Source: a virus. From it: DNA of 29,697 nucleotides. The position numbers and the translations under genes were made by a program. Location: IMG/VR virus record IMGVR_UViG_3300047564_000876, positions 1 to 29,697 of that record. The stretch is one strand, 5' to 3'. Below the pieces are notes generated by a model. That model was given only the letters and a program-made list of their open reading frames with translations, was not told the origin of the DNA and ran no database searches. Positions 16,777 to 23,889 of the stretch are shown one piece after another. Numbering within the stretch: the first letter of the stretch is position 1; each line of letters begins with the position of its first letter.

Positions 16777-17882
16777 TACGCCTAGCAACAGGGGTGGCAT
16801 TCATCTTGTTGTTGCTGGCGCATGGGCAAACCAAAGCAAACGCAAACGCAGATGGGGTACAGGTCAGCGTGTGGAACAATCTTGGTTTCAACGATTCACC
16901 ACCACTACCAACCACAGAACCAACAGGTGAACTGATAGACACAGATATCTGGCATGACTTCGACCAGCAACCACTGTTCAACCTGTATGAAGATTTCATA
17001 GTCAGATTCCAAAGCAACATCACAACAGACATTGATGCGCAGGTCAGGTTCTACGCACCAGCAGATGATGGTGTGCAACTGTTCATCAACAATCAGCAGG
17101 TCATCAATGATTGGTTTGACAAGGGTGGTGGTGGTTCTATCTCAGAGCCTGTGCAGTTCACTGCTGGTGTGTCACAACCAATCACGCTGTGGTTCTATGA
17201 GAATGGTGGTGGCGCGTGGGTGCAACTGTATTGGCGCATCAATGATGATGATTGGCAACCTGTGCCTGCGTCAGCGTTTGCTGCCACAACAACAACAACA
17301 ACTATTGAAACGCAGACCACACTGAATCTTCAGACAACGATTCCTGAACCTGTGGTGACAGTTCCTGAGACAACCACAACTGTTGCTGTTCAAACCACAC
17401 TTGCTTCAACTGTTCCTGTCTCAACTGTTCCTGTGCCTGCACCAACCTATGCGCCAACCACAACACAACAGTTGCCAACAACAACACTGCCACTTCCAGA
17501 ACTACCATTGTCTGTCCCTTCTACTACCACCCCAACACTACAACTGATTACAGATGGTGATGTCAACGCTGATGAAGCCACAGTTCTAGCAACAGATGCT
17601 GAAGTGTTGCAGACCGTAACAGTCGAACAAGCACAAGAAATCTTTGATGAACTACCACTAGACACATTGACTGACCAGCAACTTGACGCGCTCATTGATG
17701 CTGTGCAGAACGCACCAACAGAAGTGCGTGAAACCTTTGAAGAAACAATCAACATCTTTGATGGTGCTGTTGATTCATATGTGCCTATCGGCTCAACAGT
17801 TCCTATCAGCACACGCAGACTTGTCATTGCTGCTGGCGCAATGTTGTCTGCTGTTCCTATGACATCAGCAAGACGCAAGTGA
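16755..17882 (+). CDS. secreted PA14-domain protein with Thr/Pro linker
   Basis: This 375-aa protein has a signal peptide (basic MARTQRLIRL, hydrophobic GVAFILLLLAHG). It then has a PA14-like beta domain (about residues 33-175) with RFYAPADDGVQLFINNQQVI and ITLWFYENGGGAWVQLYW, a fold that often binds sugars. A Thr/Pro/Val-rich linker follows (about 176-260), then a helical acidic part (about 265-340), and a hydrophobic C-terminal segment with basic end (RLVIAAGAMLSAVPMTSARRK in outline). This predicts a surface-anchored protein outside the cell membrane. It lies between tail and holin genes. It could be a tail-associated glycan binder or a host surface modifier. Confidence 0.75.
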   Translation: MARTQRLIRLATGVAFILLLLAHGQTKANANADGVQVSVWNNLGFNDSPPLPTTEPTGELIDTDIWHDFDQQPLFNLYEDFIVRFQSNITTDIDAQVRFYAPADDGVQLFINNQQVINDWFDKGGGGSISEPVQFTAGVSQPITLWFYENGGGAWVQLYWRINDDDWQPVPASAFAATTTTTTIETQTTLNLQTTIPEPVVTVPETTTTVAVQTTLASTVPVSTVPVPAPTYAPTTTQQLPTTTLPLPELPLSVPSTTTPTLQLITDGDVNADEATVLATDAEVLQTVTVEQAQEIFDELPLDTLTDQQLDALIDAVQNAPTEVRETFEETINIFDGAVDSYVPIGSTVPISTRRLVIAAGAMLSAVPMTSARRK

Positions 17883-17919
17883 CAAAACATTCACACACTT
17901 TGAGAGAGACTAGAAAAGT

Positions 17920-18087
17920 ATGAAAAAGTTTTGGGGCGAGATGGCAGGTCTGGTATGGACACTGGCAGGTACAGCATTAGTTCTCATTACGCTTTCAGGC
18001 ACAACACGCACAATGGGATTGTGGATTAGCGCAACAGCGTTGGCATTGAATCTCATTGCAATCTTCCAGTCAGGAAATGAAGAATGA
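17920..18087 (+). CDS. small two-segment membrane protein, holin candidate
   Basis: This 55-aa protein (MKKFWGEMAGLVWTL start) has two hydrophobic segments, about residues 8-25 and 32-51, separated by the polar turn SGTTRT, and a short charged tail GNEE. It ends with an ATGA overlap with the next membrane protein, and the endolysin follows that. The charged N-terminus, two membrane spans and neighbourhood fit a holin or antiholin. The ribosome site is weak (GAGAGA about 17902-17907). Which of the two adjacent proteins is the holin cannot be decided by sequence. Confidence 0.7.
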   Translation: MKKFWGEMAGLVWTLAGTALVLITLSGTTRTMGLWISATALALNLIAIFQSGNEE

Positions 18088-18335
18088 AAACAGCAGTCAG
18101 TATCTTGCAACGCATCATCAGCACATTCATTGTGAATGCAATGGCAATCATTGGTGGTGCATCAATTATTGGTGGTATTCCTGTCGCAAAGTCAGCACTG
18201 CTGGCTGGCATCAGCGCAGTGGTCACAGTGATTGAGCGTCTAGCACGCGCATCTGTTGATGGCACATTGACACAGGCTGAAATCAACGCAGCGTTCACAG
18301 GTGTCACCCCTGAAAAGAAAGATGAATCACAGTGA
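18084..18335 (+). CDS. holin-like membrane protein
   Basis: This 83-aa protein has a hydrophobic glycine-rich core (about residues 13-50, FIVNAMAIIGGASIIGGIPV then SALLAGISAVVTVIERLAR) and a polar C-terminal tail (DGTLTQAEINAAFTGVTPEKK). The pattern is typical of actinophage holins, which open the inner membrane for the endolysin. It overlaps the upstream small membrane gene by 4 nt and the endolysin GTG by 4 nt. The three genes are probably translated as one unit. Confidence 0.75.
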   Translation: MKTAVSILQRIISTFIVNAMAIIGGASIIGGIPVAKSALLAGISAVVTVIERLARASVDGTLTQAEINAAFTGVTPEKKDESQ

Positions 18336-18919
18336 AGTATCCATATCAGAAACTTGTATTGCCATCACTGTTGAAGGGTCAGGTGAATGGTCGATTGGAC
18401 AAGTCACTTCTGGCGCGTGTCAACACAGGTGGCAAAATGGTCAAGCCTGCAGCAGTTGCGTTCAATGCTTTGTATGAAGAAGCAAAGAAGAACGGAATCA
18501 CACTGCGCAACATTGGTGACTACCGTTCTTTTGATGGACAGTTGGCAATGTTTCTTGACCGTTATGAAGTTGCAAAACCTAATGACCCACGATTGAACAA
18601 GCCACGCACAGTGACACGCACTTTTGATGGCAAGACTTGGATTCTCAAAAAAGGAAAAGCACCATCTGCTGCACCAGACCCAACAGGGAAGCGTGGTAGC
18701 AATCATGGTTGGGGTCTTGCAATTGACTTGGCTGTTGAAGGTAAAGGTGGACAGATTGTTGCGTTGGCTTCAGCAAAGAAAGCGTTGAAGTTTATGTGTG
18801 AGACTGCACCTAAGTATGGGTTCTTTCTTCAGGGTGATAATCCAAAGTCACCTGAGTTTGAAGCGTGGCATTGGCAGTATTGCGCTGGTGATTCCACGCC
18901 ACCTGCGTTGCAGGGCTGA
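18332..18919 (+). CDS. endolysin, M15/VanY-type D-alanyl-D-alanine peptidase
   Basis: This 195-aa enzyme probably cuts peptidoglycan stem peptides or cross-bridges at lysis. It is a zinc peptidase of the M15 (VanY) group: SNHGWGLAIDL holds His125 and Asp132 as metal ligands, and FEAWHWQY provides the catalytic Glu177 and the third ligand His180. The conserved YRSFDGQL segment is also present. There is no signal peptide, so it needs the holin. The start is GTG at 18332, overlapping the holin stop. A stem-loop covers its stop codon. Confidence 0.92.
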   Translation: MKYPYQKLVLPSLLKGQVNGRLDKSLLARVNTGGKMVKPAAVAFNALYEEAKKNGITLRNIGDYRSFDGQLAMFLDRYEVAKPNDPRLNKPRTVTRTFDGKTWILKKGKAPSAAPDPTGKRGSNHGWGLAIDLAVEGKGGQIVALASAKKALKFMCETAPKYGFFLQGDNPKSPEFEAWHWQYCAGDSTPPALQG

Positions 18920-18959
18920 TAGGTCATGGGTGGGGCTGGTTGCTGTCCATCAGCCCTGC
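18910..18959 (+). terminator. stem-loop at the end of the late operon
   Basis: A perfect 11-bp inverted repeat, GCAGGGCTGAT (18910-18920) and its complement (18949-18959), spans the endolysin stop codon with a 28-nt loop. No T-run follows. A second imperfect hairpin (18971-18979 with 18985-18993, one mismatch) comes next. Together they probably end late transcription before the accessory genes. Confidence 0.5.
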
Positions 18960-19002
18960 CCACCTACCTGAAACCCTTATGGGGTAAGGCTTTGGGTGAT
19001 TG

Positions 19003-19040
19003 TTGCATCTCCCCTGATAAATGGTGCTAATCTCTCAGGT
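19003..19040 (+). promoter_or_regulatory. leaderless promoter with extended -10
   Basis: TTGCAT (19003-19008) is followed 19 nt later by an extended -10, TGC plus TAATCT (19025-19033). The start codon lies 7 nt after the hexamer, so the transcript should begin at or next to the ATG. The 30 nt from 19023 to 19052 are identical to 24078-24107, and TTGCAY and CTGATAA are at the same distances upstream. Confidence 0.7.
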
Positions 19041-19406
19041 ATGGAAATCAACACCTGCTCACACAATCGCAAGCGCAACATGGCTTCATGGTGGTTCTGT
19101 CTTGACTGCAACACCCACATTGCTGATGAACCTGACACCTGTCGCAAGTGCGCAGGCAAAGGAAAGATTGGTATCTACAAGCGCACCTACATTCCTGAAC
19201 TGAAGGGTCACAAAGTTTGCACAGGTTGCAAGGGAACAGGAAAGCAGAAGCCAATCCCATGCACCGATTGTTCAGCACCATCAGTGTTCGCACCATCTTC
19301 TGCAATGGGTGCTGATGGTCAATGGCGCAATTGGAACGACACACCACATTCAGCAACGCCAATCAACCTTTGCCAATGTTGCTATGACAAGAGAGCAGCA
19401 CAGTGA
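19041..19406 (+). CDS. DnaJ-like zinc-finger protein
   Basis: This 121-aa protein carries several CxxC pairs: WFCLDCNTH (Cys22 region), CRKCAGKGKIG and CTGCKGTGKQK, which resemble the CxxCxGxG zinc-binding repeats of DnaJ, plus CTDCS and CQCCYDK. It probably folds around two zinc ions, and its partner or substrate is unknown. The frame is open to 18996, but the leaderless promoter and conserved ATGGAA start place translation at 19041. Its stop overlaps the next ATG. Confidence 0.72.
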   Translation: MEINTCSHNRKRNMASWWFCLDCNTHIADEPDTCRKCAGKGKIGIYKRTYIPELKGHKVCTGCKGTGKQKPIPCTDCSAPSVFAPSSAMGADGQWRNWNDTPHSATPINLCQCCYDKRAAQ

Positions 19407-19600
19407 TGAACACACCATTGACACACCAACTGCAATCAGGAACAGTCATCTATCTTGACCCACAGATGCAACAGCAAACAGTGCAAGGTGATTTCTACAT
19501 TCAACACAACAACATTGTGGTCTGTCGCAAGAAGCGTGGTCGCAATATGTTTGCGCTGTGTCACATTGATTCAGTGCTGGACTTCACACCAGCCGATTAG
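19406..19600 (+). CDS. small hypothetical protein
   Basis: This 64-aa protein is unrecognised. It starts MNTPLTHQLQSGTVIYLDPQ and contains beta-like segments (GDFYIQHNNIVVCRKKRG) ending FALCHIDSVLDFTPAD, so a small SH3-like or beta-barrel fold is possible. The ATG at 19406 overlaps the upstream stop by one base; an in-frame GTG at 19403 is the alternative. It is the last gene before a strong hairpin where two convergent transcripts meet. Confidence 0.65.
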   Translation: MNTPLTHQLQSGTVIYLDPQMQQQTVQGDFYIQHNNIVVCRKKRGRNMFALCHIDSVLDFTPAD

Positions 19601-19606
19601 AAAAAG

Positions 19607-19646
19607 CCCCACAGCAGGCAGGAAACCAAACAAGCCTGCTGTGGGG
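19607..19646. terminator. strong hairpin between convergent genes
   Basis: A perfect 13-bp stem, CCCCACAGCAGGC (19607-19619) and its complement (19634-19646), has a 14-nt loop. On the minus strand it is followed by a T-run (A-run at 19601-19605 on the plus strand), so it should end the leftward operon efficiently. It may also stop rightward transcripts from 19406-19600. The loop contains AGGAAACCAAA, much like the ribosome module used elsewhere in the window. Confidence 0.8.
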
Positions 19647-19652
19647 ACATCT

Positions 19653-19910
19653 TTACAGTGACCACCATTCCCTGCCCCACATGGCAGATGGGTGGCAACC
19701 AAGCCTGATAGCGATTCTGTCAGCGCGTGCATAGTGAATCGTTGAAGTACCTTCAGATGCGCGCCACTTCATAAGTGTTCCTACATTGACACCAAGTAGG
19801 TCTGCAGCATCACGCACAGGTAAGTCATGCACTACACGCAGAAGTGGTGTTGTTGATAGGCGTGCTGTCCGTTCACGCTTCCACACATCTTCAACACCAA
19901 CTTCTGCCAT
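19653..19910 (-). CDS. small helix-turn-helix DNA-binding protein
   Basis: This 85-aa protein has a helix-turn-helix-like core LPVRDAADLLGVNVGTLMKW (about residues 30-49), then RADRIAIRLGCHPSAMWGREWW. The LGxHPxxxWG motif recurs in the last complete gene of the window (29265-29612), so the two share a DNA-binding module. It is the third gene of a leftward operon, 3 nt after the XRE regulator, and ends just before the hairpin. An excisionase-like or Cro-like regulator is a reasonable guess. Confidence 0.75.
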   Translation of the reverse strand: MAEVGVEDVWKRERTARLSTTPLLRVVHDLPVRDAADLLGVNVGTLMKWRASEGTSTIHYARADRIAIRLGCHPSAMWGREWWSL

Positions 19911-19913
19911 GCG

Positions 19914-20171
19914 TCAACTTTCTGTGTGTTGCCAATACGCAATCGGCATGATGATTGAACCTTGCGTTGCACCTGTTGCTTCTTCGATTGCTGCAAGATG
20001 GTTGATTGATGGCAGGGTCTTTCCCTGTTCCCATGAACTGACCAGTGGTTGTGTCACATTGATGCGCTTTGATAGTTCACGCTGGCTGATGCCTGCTGTC
20101 ATGCGTGCAGACAACAACACTGTTGCGCATTGCTTCAACTGTTCTGCTGGTACTTCTTGTTTCTTTGGCAT
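19914..20171 (-). CDS. XRE-family transcriptional regulator
   Basis: This 85-aa protein has a classic Cro/CI-type helix-turn-helix: LLSARMTAGISQRELSKRIN then VTQPLVSSWEQGKTLPSINHLAAIEEATG (in parts, about residues 18-65). The frame is open upstream to 20375, but the ATG at 20171 with an AGGACAGGACAG ribosome site gives the normal domain boundary. It probably controls phage gene expression as a repressor or Cro-like protein. It lies between a secreted lysozyme-like gene and a small DNA-binding gene. No integrase is visible, so a role in lysogeny is unproven. Confidence 0.82.
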   Translation of the reverse strand: MPKKQEVPAEQLKQCATVLLSARMTAGISQRELSKRINVTQPLVSSWEQGKTLPSINHLAAIEEATGATQGSIIMPIAYWQHTES

Positions 20172-20196
20172 GGTTTGCTGTCCTGTCCTAGAAGGG

Positions 20197-20673
20197 TTAC
20201 TTGTTACTGATACTAGCGTTGCTTGTTGCACGCCAGTGAGAACTGCCACCGTTGTTCCAGAGATACGCAGCAACTGCGATATTGCATGAAGGCTTCTGCA
20301 AGATAAGAATGTCTGATGATTTGCAGATTGCTTTGGTGACAGTGCGCCAACTTGAATTGATTTGCAACAACCCAATGTCGTATGACTTCACAGCAGCGCA
20401 TCTGCGATATGTGTGCGCTGGTGAAAGTTTGCAATCCCTGTGCGATTTGTTCTTGTGATAGTTCCAGCCAATCGCGCGTGGCTGACATCTGGATTCACGC
20501 CACATAATCGGGGCTAGAACCCTGACAGGCAGACCAGCCTTGCGCAGTGCGTCATGCCATTCAGGGCATGGCAACCCTTTGATGGGTGCTGCGTCTGCGT
20601 CACGCAGGGAGATAGTGAGAAGTAGAAGTTGAATGATGAATGCGACAATGATGAATCGGATTGTGCGTGTCAT
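20197..20673 (-). CDS. secreted lysozyme-like / SLT transglycosylase protein
   Basis: This 158-aa protein has a signal peptide (MTRTIRFIIVAFIIQLLLLT, cleavage near DADAA about residue 29). It also has a lysozyme-fold domain with catalytic-type Glu60 in IMWRESRC, the YDIGLLQIN motif (Gly101-Asn106) and CNIAVAAYLWNNGG near the end. Six cysteines in the mature part fit an extracellular, disulfide-bonded enzyme. The ATG at 20673 has a GGAAAGG ribosome site; the longer frame to 20865 lacks signal-peptide sense. It is the first gene of the leftward operon with two regulators, separate from the main endolysin. Confidence 0.82.
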   Translation of the reverse strand: MTRTIRFIIVAFIIQLLLLTISLRDADAAPIKGLPCPEWHDALRKAGLPVRVLAPIMWRESRCQPRAIGWNYHKNKSHRDCKLSPAHTYRRCAAVKSYDIGLLQINSSWRTVTKAICKSSDILILQKPSCNIAVAAYLWNNGGSSHWRATSNASISNK

Positions 20674-20973
20674 GGTGTGTACCTTTCCTGCCACGCAGAA
20701 TGGGTGTTTCAGGGTTGCTGGCTGTCTATGTACCCATCTGTGCGTTGCGCGTGTCTGAAGCCCATACAGCGTTGCTGGTGGTGCGCTGGCAGATTGTGTA
20801 TGACCACCTGTGGTGGTTGAGTAGGGGACAGGTTCAGGTTCTACCCTAGACAGACCCTGTGCCATTTCCGTGTCACCTGTCTGAAACCCTTGTGGGGCAG
20901 GGATTTGGCAGGGTCAAAAGAAATATGCCCACAATGCGTGTGATGGGGTATCAGGTGTGCTTATAATGGGTAC
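20674..20973. promoter_or_regulatory. divergent intergenic control region
   Basis: This 300-nt gap lies between the leftward lysozyme operon and the rightward gene at 20974, and I see no convincing gene in it. It contains an operator-like palindrome ACCACC-TGT-GGTGGT (20803-20817), a CTGAAACCCTT element (20881-20891) shared with 18968-18978 and 24023-24033, and the rightward promoter TATAAT (20962-20967). The leftward promoter was not identified with confidence. Confidence 0.55.
20950..20973 (+). promoter_or_regulatory. leaderless promoter with TATAAT
   Basis: A perfect -10 TATAAT (20962-20967) lies 6 nt before the ATG at 20974. The block ATCAGGTGTGCTTATAATG is almost the same as that before 26126, with upstream AATGCG also shared. 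There is no good -35 hexamer at the usual distance. The geometry predicts a transcript starting at the ATG. Confidence 0.72.
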
Positions 20974-21246
20974 ATGGAAGAAATCACCAAGACCAGCAAT
21001 ATCAACTTCTCAGGCTCATATGGCGCATCACCAAGCATCTATGAAGTTGCCTGCATCATCACAGATGACAATGGCAATCAAGTTTCACGCAACAAGATTG
21101 CGCGCATTACAGGCACAAAGAAGTCAGGATTCACAGTCACTGTCAATGGCATGAAGTTGCACTACAAGCAAGCATCATTGGTTGAAGCAATCAACGCAGC
21201 AAAGCGTTTCTTTCTTGACAACTGCATCATTCACGCCAACTACTAA
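20974..21246 (+). CDS. hypothetical protein expressed from a leaderless promoter
   Basis: This 90-aa protein is unrecognised. The sequence has beta-like segments (ITDDNGNQVSRNKIARI, SGFTVTVNGMKLHY) and a C-terminal helix (SLVEAINAAKRFFLDNCII). It stands alone, with its own TATAAT promoter in front and a hairpin terminator behind, so it is an independently expressed accessory gene. It starts ATGGAAGAA like the other leaderless genes here. Function cannot be inferred. Confidence 0.7.
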   Translation: MEEITKTSNINFSGSYGASPSIYEVACIITDDNGNQVSRNKIARITGTKKSGFTVTVNGMKLHYKQASLVEAINAAKRFFLDNCIIHANY

Positions 21247-21263
21247 TCAACAACAACGCATCA

Positions 21264-21290
21264 GCCCCACCCTTAGTGGTGGGGCTTTTG
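21264..21290 (+). terminator. intrinsic terminator
   Basis: A perfect 8-bp stem, GCCCCACC (21264-21271) and GGTGGGGC (21278-21285), has a 6-nt loop and is followed by TTTTGTGTTT. It ends the gene at 20974-21246. The stop codon of the convergent gene lies in its loop. Confidence 0.85.
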
Positions 21291-22055
21291 TGTTTCTGTT
21301 CGACATTCACACCAGCGTGATTTGTGTTGCTGTTCAACATTGTCAAAGTCCACAATGAAACCAGCACCACCACACACCACGCAATCAACATCACCAATCA
21401 CATCTGGCATGGTGCGTTTCACCATTGCAGGCTGATTCACAATCAACTTGTTCAACTGCACATCAAGCATTGTCGAACTAGGCACACTCAACTGCATCAA
21501 CGCTGTTGTGACCTGCTGTTCAGTCCAGCCAGCCTTCAACGCACCATTGATGATTGCCAGCAGTGAATGCCACGCACCCTTGCCTGTTGGGGTCTTTCCA
21601 CCTGTGCGCTGTTTGTATGCGTTCCACCATTCATCAGCAATCGACTGCGCAGCAGTGGGTTCTTGACTTTGTTTCACACTGACTATGGTTTCTATGTCGT
21701 TTTTGTCCCTACCCCTAGTGTCGATTTTGTCGCTAGGTAGGGACAATTCTGACGCTACCTGCGCAACAGTTATCACCTGATAGTGATTGCTGGTCAGGTC
21801 ACCATTTGCACTGACACGCTGACGCTTCTTCACAGCACCAATCTCAATCAGTTCTGCCAATGCTCTATCAATCGACTTCACAGCGCAATTGCATTTCGCT
21901 GCAAGTGTCGCGCGTGATGGGTGACATTCACCTGTTTCTTTGTCTGCGTAGCGTTGCAGTGTTGCATACAGTCGAACAGCAGTTGCTGTTATGTCTGAAT
22001 ACAAGACCCATTCAGGAATGATGCTGAAGTAGTTATCTGCTGTGATGCGTCTCAA
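21273..22055 (-). CDS. replication initiator-like winged-helix protein
   Basis: This 260-aa protein has an N-terminal winged helix of the HTH_36 type (about residues 22-82: AVRLYATLQRYADKETGECH, then SRATLAAKCNCAVKSIDRAL). A linker follows, then a helical domain with GKGAWHSLLAIINGALKAGW, and a C-terminal zinc ribbon (CVVCGG and WCECR, about residues 225-251). Such proteins serve as phage replication initiators or helicase loaders. The start is TTG at 22055, supported by AGGAAG 8 nt upstream on the minus strand. The linker DNA carries iteron-like repeats, as in lambda O. The closest function is inferred. Confidence 0.68.
   Translation of the reverse strand: MRRITADNYFSIIPEWVLYSDITATAVRLYATLQRYADKETGECHPSRATLAAKCNCAVKSIDRALAELIEIGAVKKRQRVSANGDLTSNHYQVITVAQVASELSLPSDKIDTRGRDKNDIETIVSVKQSQEPTAAQSIADEWWNAYKQRTGGKTPTGKGAWHSLLAIINGALKAGWTEQQVTTALMQLSVPSSTMLDVQLNKLIVNQPAMVKRTMPDVIGDVDCVVCGGAGFIVDFDNVEQQHKSRWCECRTETQKPHH
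21695..21744. other. candidate replication origin: iteron pair plus inverted repeat
   Basis: Two 13-mers, TGTCGTTTTTGTC (21695-21707) and TGTCGATTTTGTC (21719-21731), differ by one base and start 24 bp apart. An overlapping 9-bp inverted repeat, GTCCCTACC (21705-21713) and GGTAGGGAC (21736-21744), adds structure. All lie in the linker region of the initiator-like gene, as the lambda origin lies within gene O. Origin activity is inferred. Confidence 0.45.
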
Positions 22056-22246
22056 TTGTTCTTCCTATCGTTGACATCTGTTACAACTGCCAGCGATACA
22101 ATGAACACTGGCTTGACTTCCTGTTCCCCACAAGGATTCACCAAGATAGTGCCTGTGTGCGTTCCCATGTGAGAACCATGCAGGCATTGTCATTTATCAG
22201 CAACAGTTCTCACATTGGTGACGCACCCATCTGACAAACTGCCAGC
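22056..22246. promoter_or_regulatory. divergent control region with operator-like inverted repeat
   Basis: This 191-nt gap separates the leftward initiator gene from the rightward recombination genes. It has TTGACA (22071-22076) with TACAAT (22097-22102), a promoter-like pair with a long 20-nt spacer, directed right. Further on is a perfect 10-bp inverted repeat, ATGTGAGAAC (22167-22176) and GTTCTCACAT (22206-22215), with 29 nt between arms, a likely protein-binding site. I see no convincing gene here. Confidence 0.5.
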
Positions 22247-23167
22247 ATGAAAACAATTCAGAAACCAGAACATGGAAGCCTTGAATGGCTACAAACACGA
22301 CACAAGCATGACGGACAAACAATCGTTGGTGCTTCAGAAGTGTCAGCAATCATGGGTGTGAACCCATACAAAACCATCACAGACCTAGCAATAGAGAAAT
22401 TGCAGCCACCACAGGTGCGTGACAAGAATGACGCAATGAAGCGTGGCATCTTTCTGGAACAAGGGTTGCTTGACTACGCCAGCGCAGAACTTGGTTGCAC
22501 AATAATCACGCCAGCAGAAATGTATTTGAACGGAAGAATCATCAGCACACTTGATGGTGTCACTAATCAGGCATCACGATTGTTTGAAGCCAAAACCACC
22601 ACAGGCTGGATTCAGGGTGACGCACCACTACCTGAATGGTATTGGCAAGCACAAGCACAGATGTTCTGCACAGGCTGCATTACAGTCACATTCATTGTTC
22701 TTGACCGTCAACTGCGCATCACCATGTTTGACATTGAACGCAATGATGATGACATTGCAATCATGGTTCAACAGGTTGAAGCGTTCTGCACAGCGATTGA
22801 CAATGAATCCTTGCCTGATGACAGCCCATTGACAGCAGAACAGGTCACAGCACTGCACCCACAACCAGATGCAGGTGAGATTGAACTAGGCGCAGCAGGG
22901 CTGGAACTATTACAACGCTGGCAATCAGCAAAAGAAATGCTGAAGCATTATGAGAAAGAAGAACAAGACCTGAAAGACGCGCTTGCCAATCTGCTGCGCA
23001 ACCATGACGCAGGCACGATTGATGGTCACAAGGTTGTCACATTCAAATCACAGAACACGACACGCTTTGACAGCAAAGCATTTGGTGAAGCGCACCCTGA
23101 CCTGTTGAAGCAGTATCAGAAAGCGTCATCATTCAGAGTGTTGCGCACAGTAAAGGGTGCAATCTGA
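22247..23167 (+). CDS. YqaJ-like viral recombinase exonuclease
   Basis: This 306-aa protein is a PD-(D/E)XK exonuclease of the lambda-exo/YqaJ type that resects double-strand ends for recombination and replication. Evidence is the GASEVSAIMGVNPYKTITDL motif (residues 28-47), RGIFLEQGLL (Glu71), STLDGV with Asp103, FEAKTT with Glu114 and Lys116, and YWQAQAQMFCTG (Gln134-136). The C-terminal helical part is extra to the minimal domain. It ends one base into the ERF gene start, so the pair is coupled. Confidence 0.92.
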   Translation: MKTIQKPEHGSLEWLQTRHKHDGQTIVGASEVSAIMGVNPYKTITDLAIEKLQPPQVRDKNDAMKRGIFLEQGLLDYASAELGCTIITPAEMYLNGRIISTLDGVTNQASRLFEAKTTTGWIQGDAPLPEWYWQAQAQMFCTGCITVTFIVLDRQLRITMFDIERNDDDIAIMVQQVEAFCTAIDNESLPDDSPLTAEQVTALHPQPDAGEIELGAAGLELLQRWQSAKEMLKHYEKEEQDLKDALANLLRNHDAGTIDGHKVVTFKSQNTTRFDSKAFGEAHPDLLKQYQKASSFRVLRTVKGAI

Positions 23168-23889
23168 TGTCTGAGATATTCAAAGCATTGAATGAAGTGA
23201 TGAAAGAAGTTGGTGCTGTTCGCAAGAATGAACGCAACACACATCAGAACTTCAATTTCAGGGGCATTGATTCAGTCATCAATGCTGTATCACCAGCGTT
23301 CAGGAAGCATGGCATCTTCTGCACACCATCAGTCATCAGTAGTGAATATGAATCTGTGCAGGTTGGGCAGAACAGAACAGTGATGGGTCATGCGCGTGTG
23401 ATGGTGACATACACATTCCACGCAACAGATGGAACATCAGTGGCTGCAACTGTAAGTGCAGAATCAATGGATAGTGGCGATAAAGCAACAGCCAAAGCAA
23501 TGAGTGTTGCCTATCGCACAGCGTTGTTGCAGACATTGTGCCTGCCAACAGATGACGCAGACCCTGATTCAGATACCTATGAACGCTCACCAGTCACTGC
23601 ACAAGAACGCAAAGAAGAAACAGTGCGCACCACACGCGCAGCACAAACAAACAACAACACTAATCAACAACGCAAATCACCATTGCGCAGTGACGCACAA
23701 GCAAACCTGATGCGCTCACTTCTTGAACAATGTGAAGTTGATGAACAACTTGTGATTGATTCATTCAAAGTGCGCATTGATGACGCAACAGTGCCACAAG
23801 CAAAAACAATCATTGATGCGTTGCTGCGTTTGAAGAAGAATGAAATTGAAATTGAAATCAACGCAGATGGCACACCAATCATTCGCTGA
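23167..23889 (+). CDS. erf: ERF-family single-strand annealing protein
   Basis: This 240-aa protein anneals complementary single strands during recombination. The N-terminal domain matches the ERF superfamily: FKALNEVMKEVGAVRKNERN, FNFRGIDSVINAVSPAFRKH, and the KATAKAMSVAYRTALLQTLC segment (about residues 100-125). A polar low-complexity linker (TNNNTNQQRK) separates it from a C-terminal domain of helices. It overlaps the YqaJ stop by one base. Exonuclease plus annealing protein is a Red-like pair. Confidence 0.92.
   Translation: MSEIFKALNEVMKEVGAVRKNERNTHQNFNFRGIDSVINAVSPAFRKHGIFCTPSVISSEYESVQVGQNRTVMGHARVMVTYTFHATDGTSVAATVSAESMDSGDKATAKAMSVAYRTALLQTLCLPTDDADPDSDTYERSPVTAQERKEETVRTTRAAQTNNNTNQQRKSPLRSDAQANLMRSLLEQCEVDEQLVIDSFKVRIDDATVPQAKTIIDALLRLKKNEIEIEINADGTPIIR

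Noticed and set aside
20197-20865. 222-codon version of the lysozyme-like gene
   Set aside because: The first 64 residues are not like a signal peptide; the internal ATG at 20673 has a ribosome site and a clean signal sequence.
22101-22172. Short frame of 23 codons (MNTGLTSCSPQG start) before the recombination genes
   Set aside because: It is too short to support, has no ribosome site, and shows no run of regulatory codons, although its stop overlaps an inverted repeat arm.
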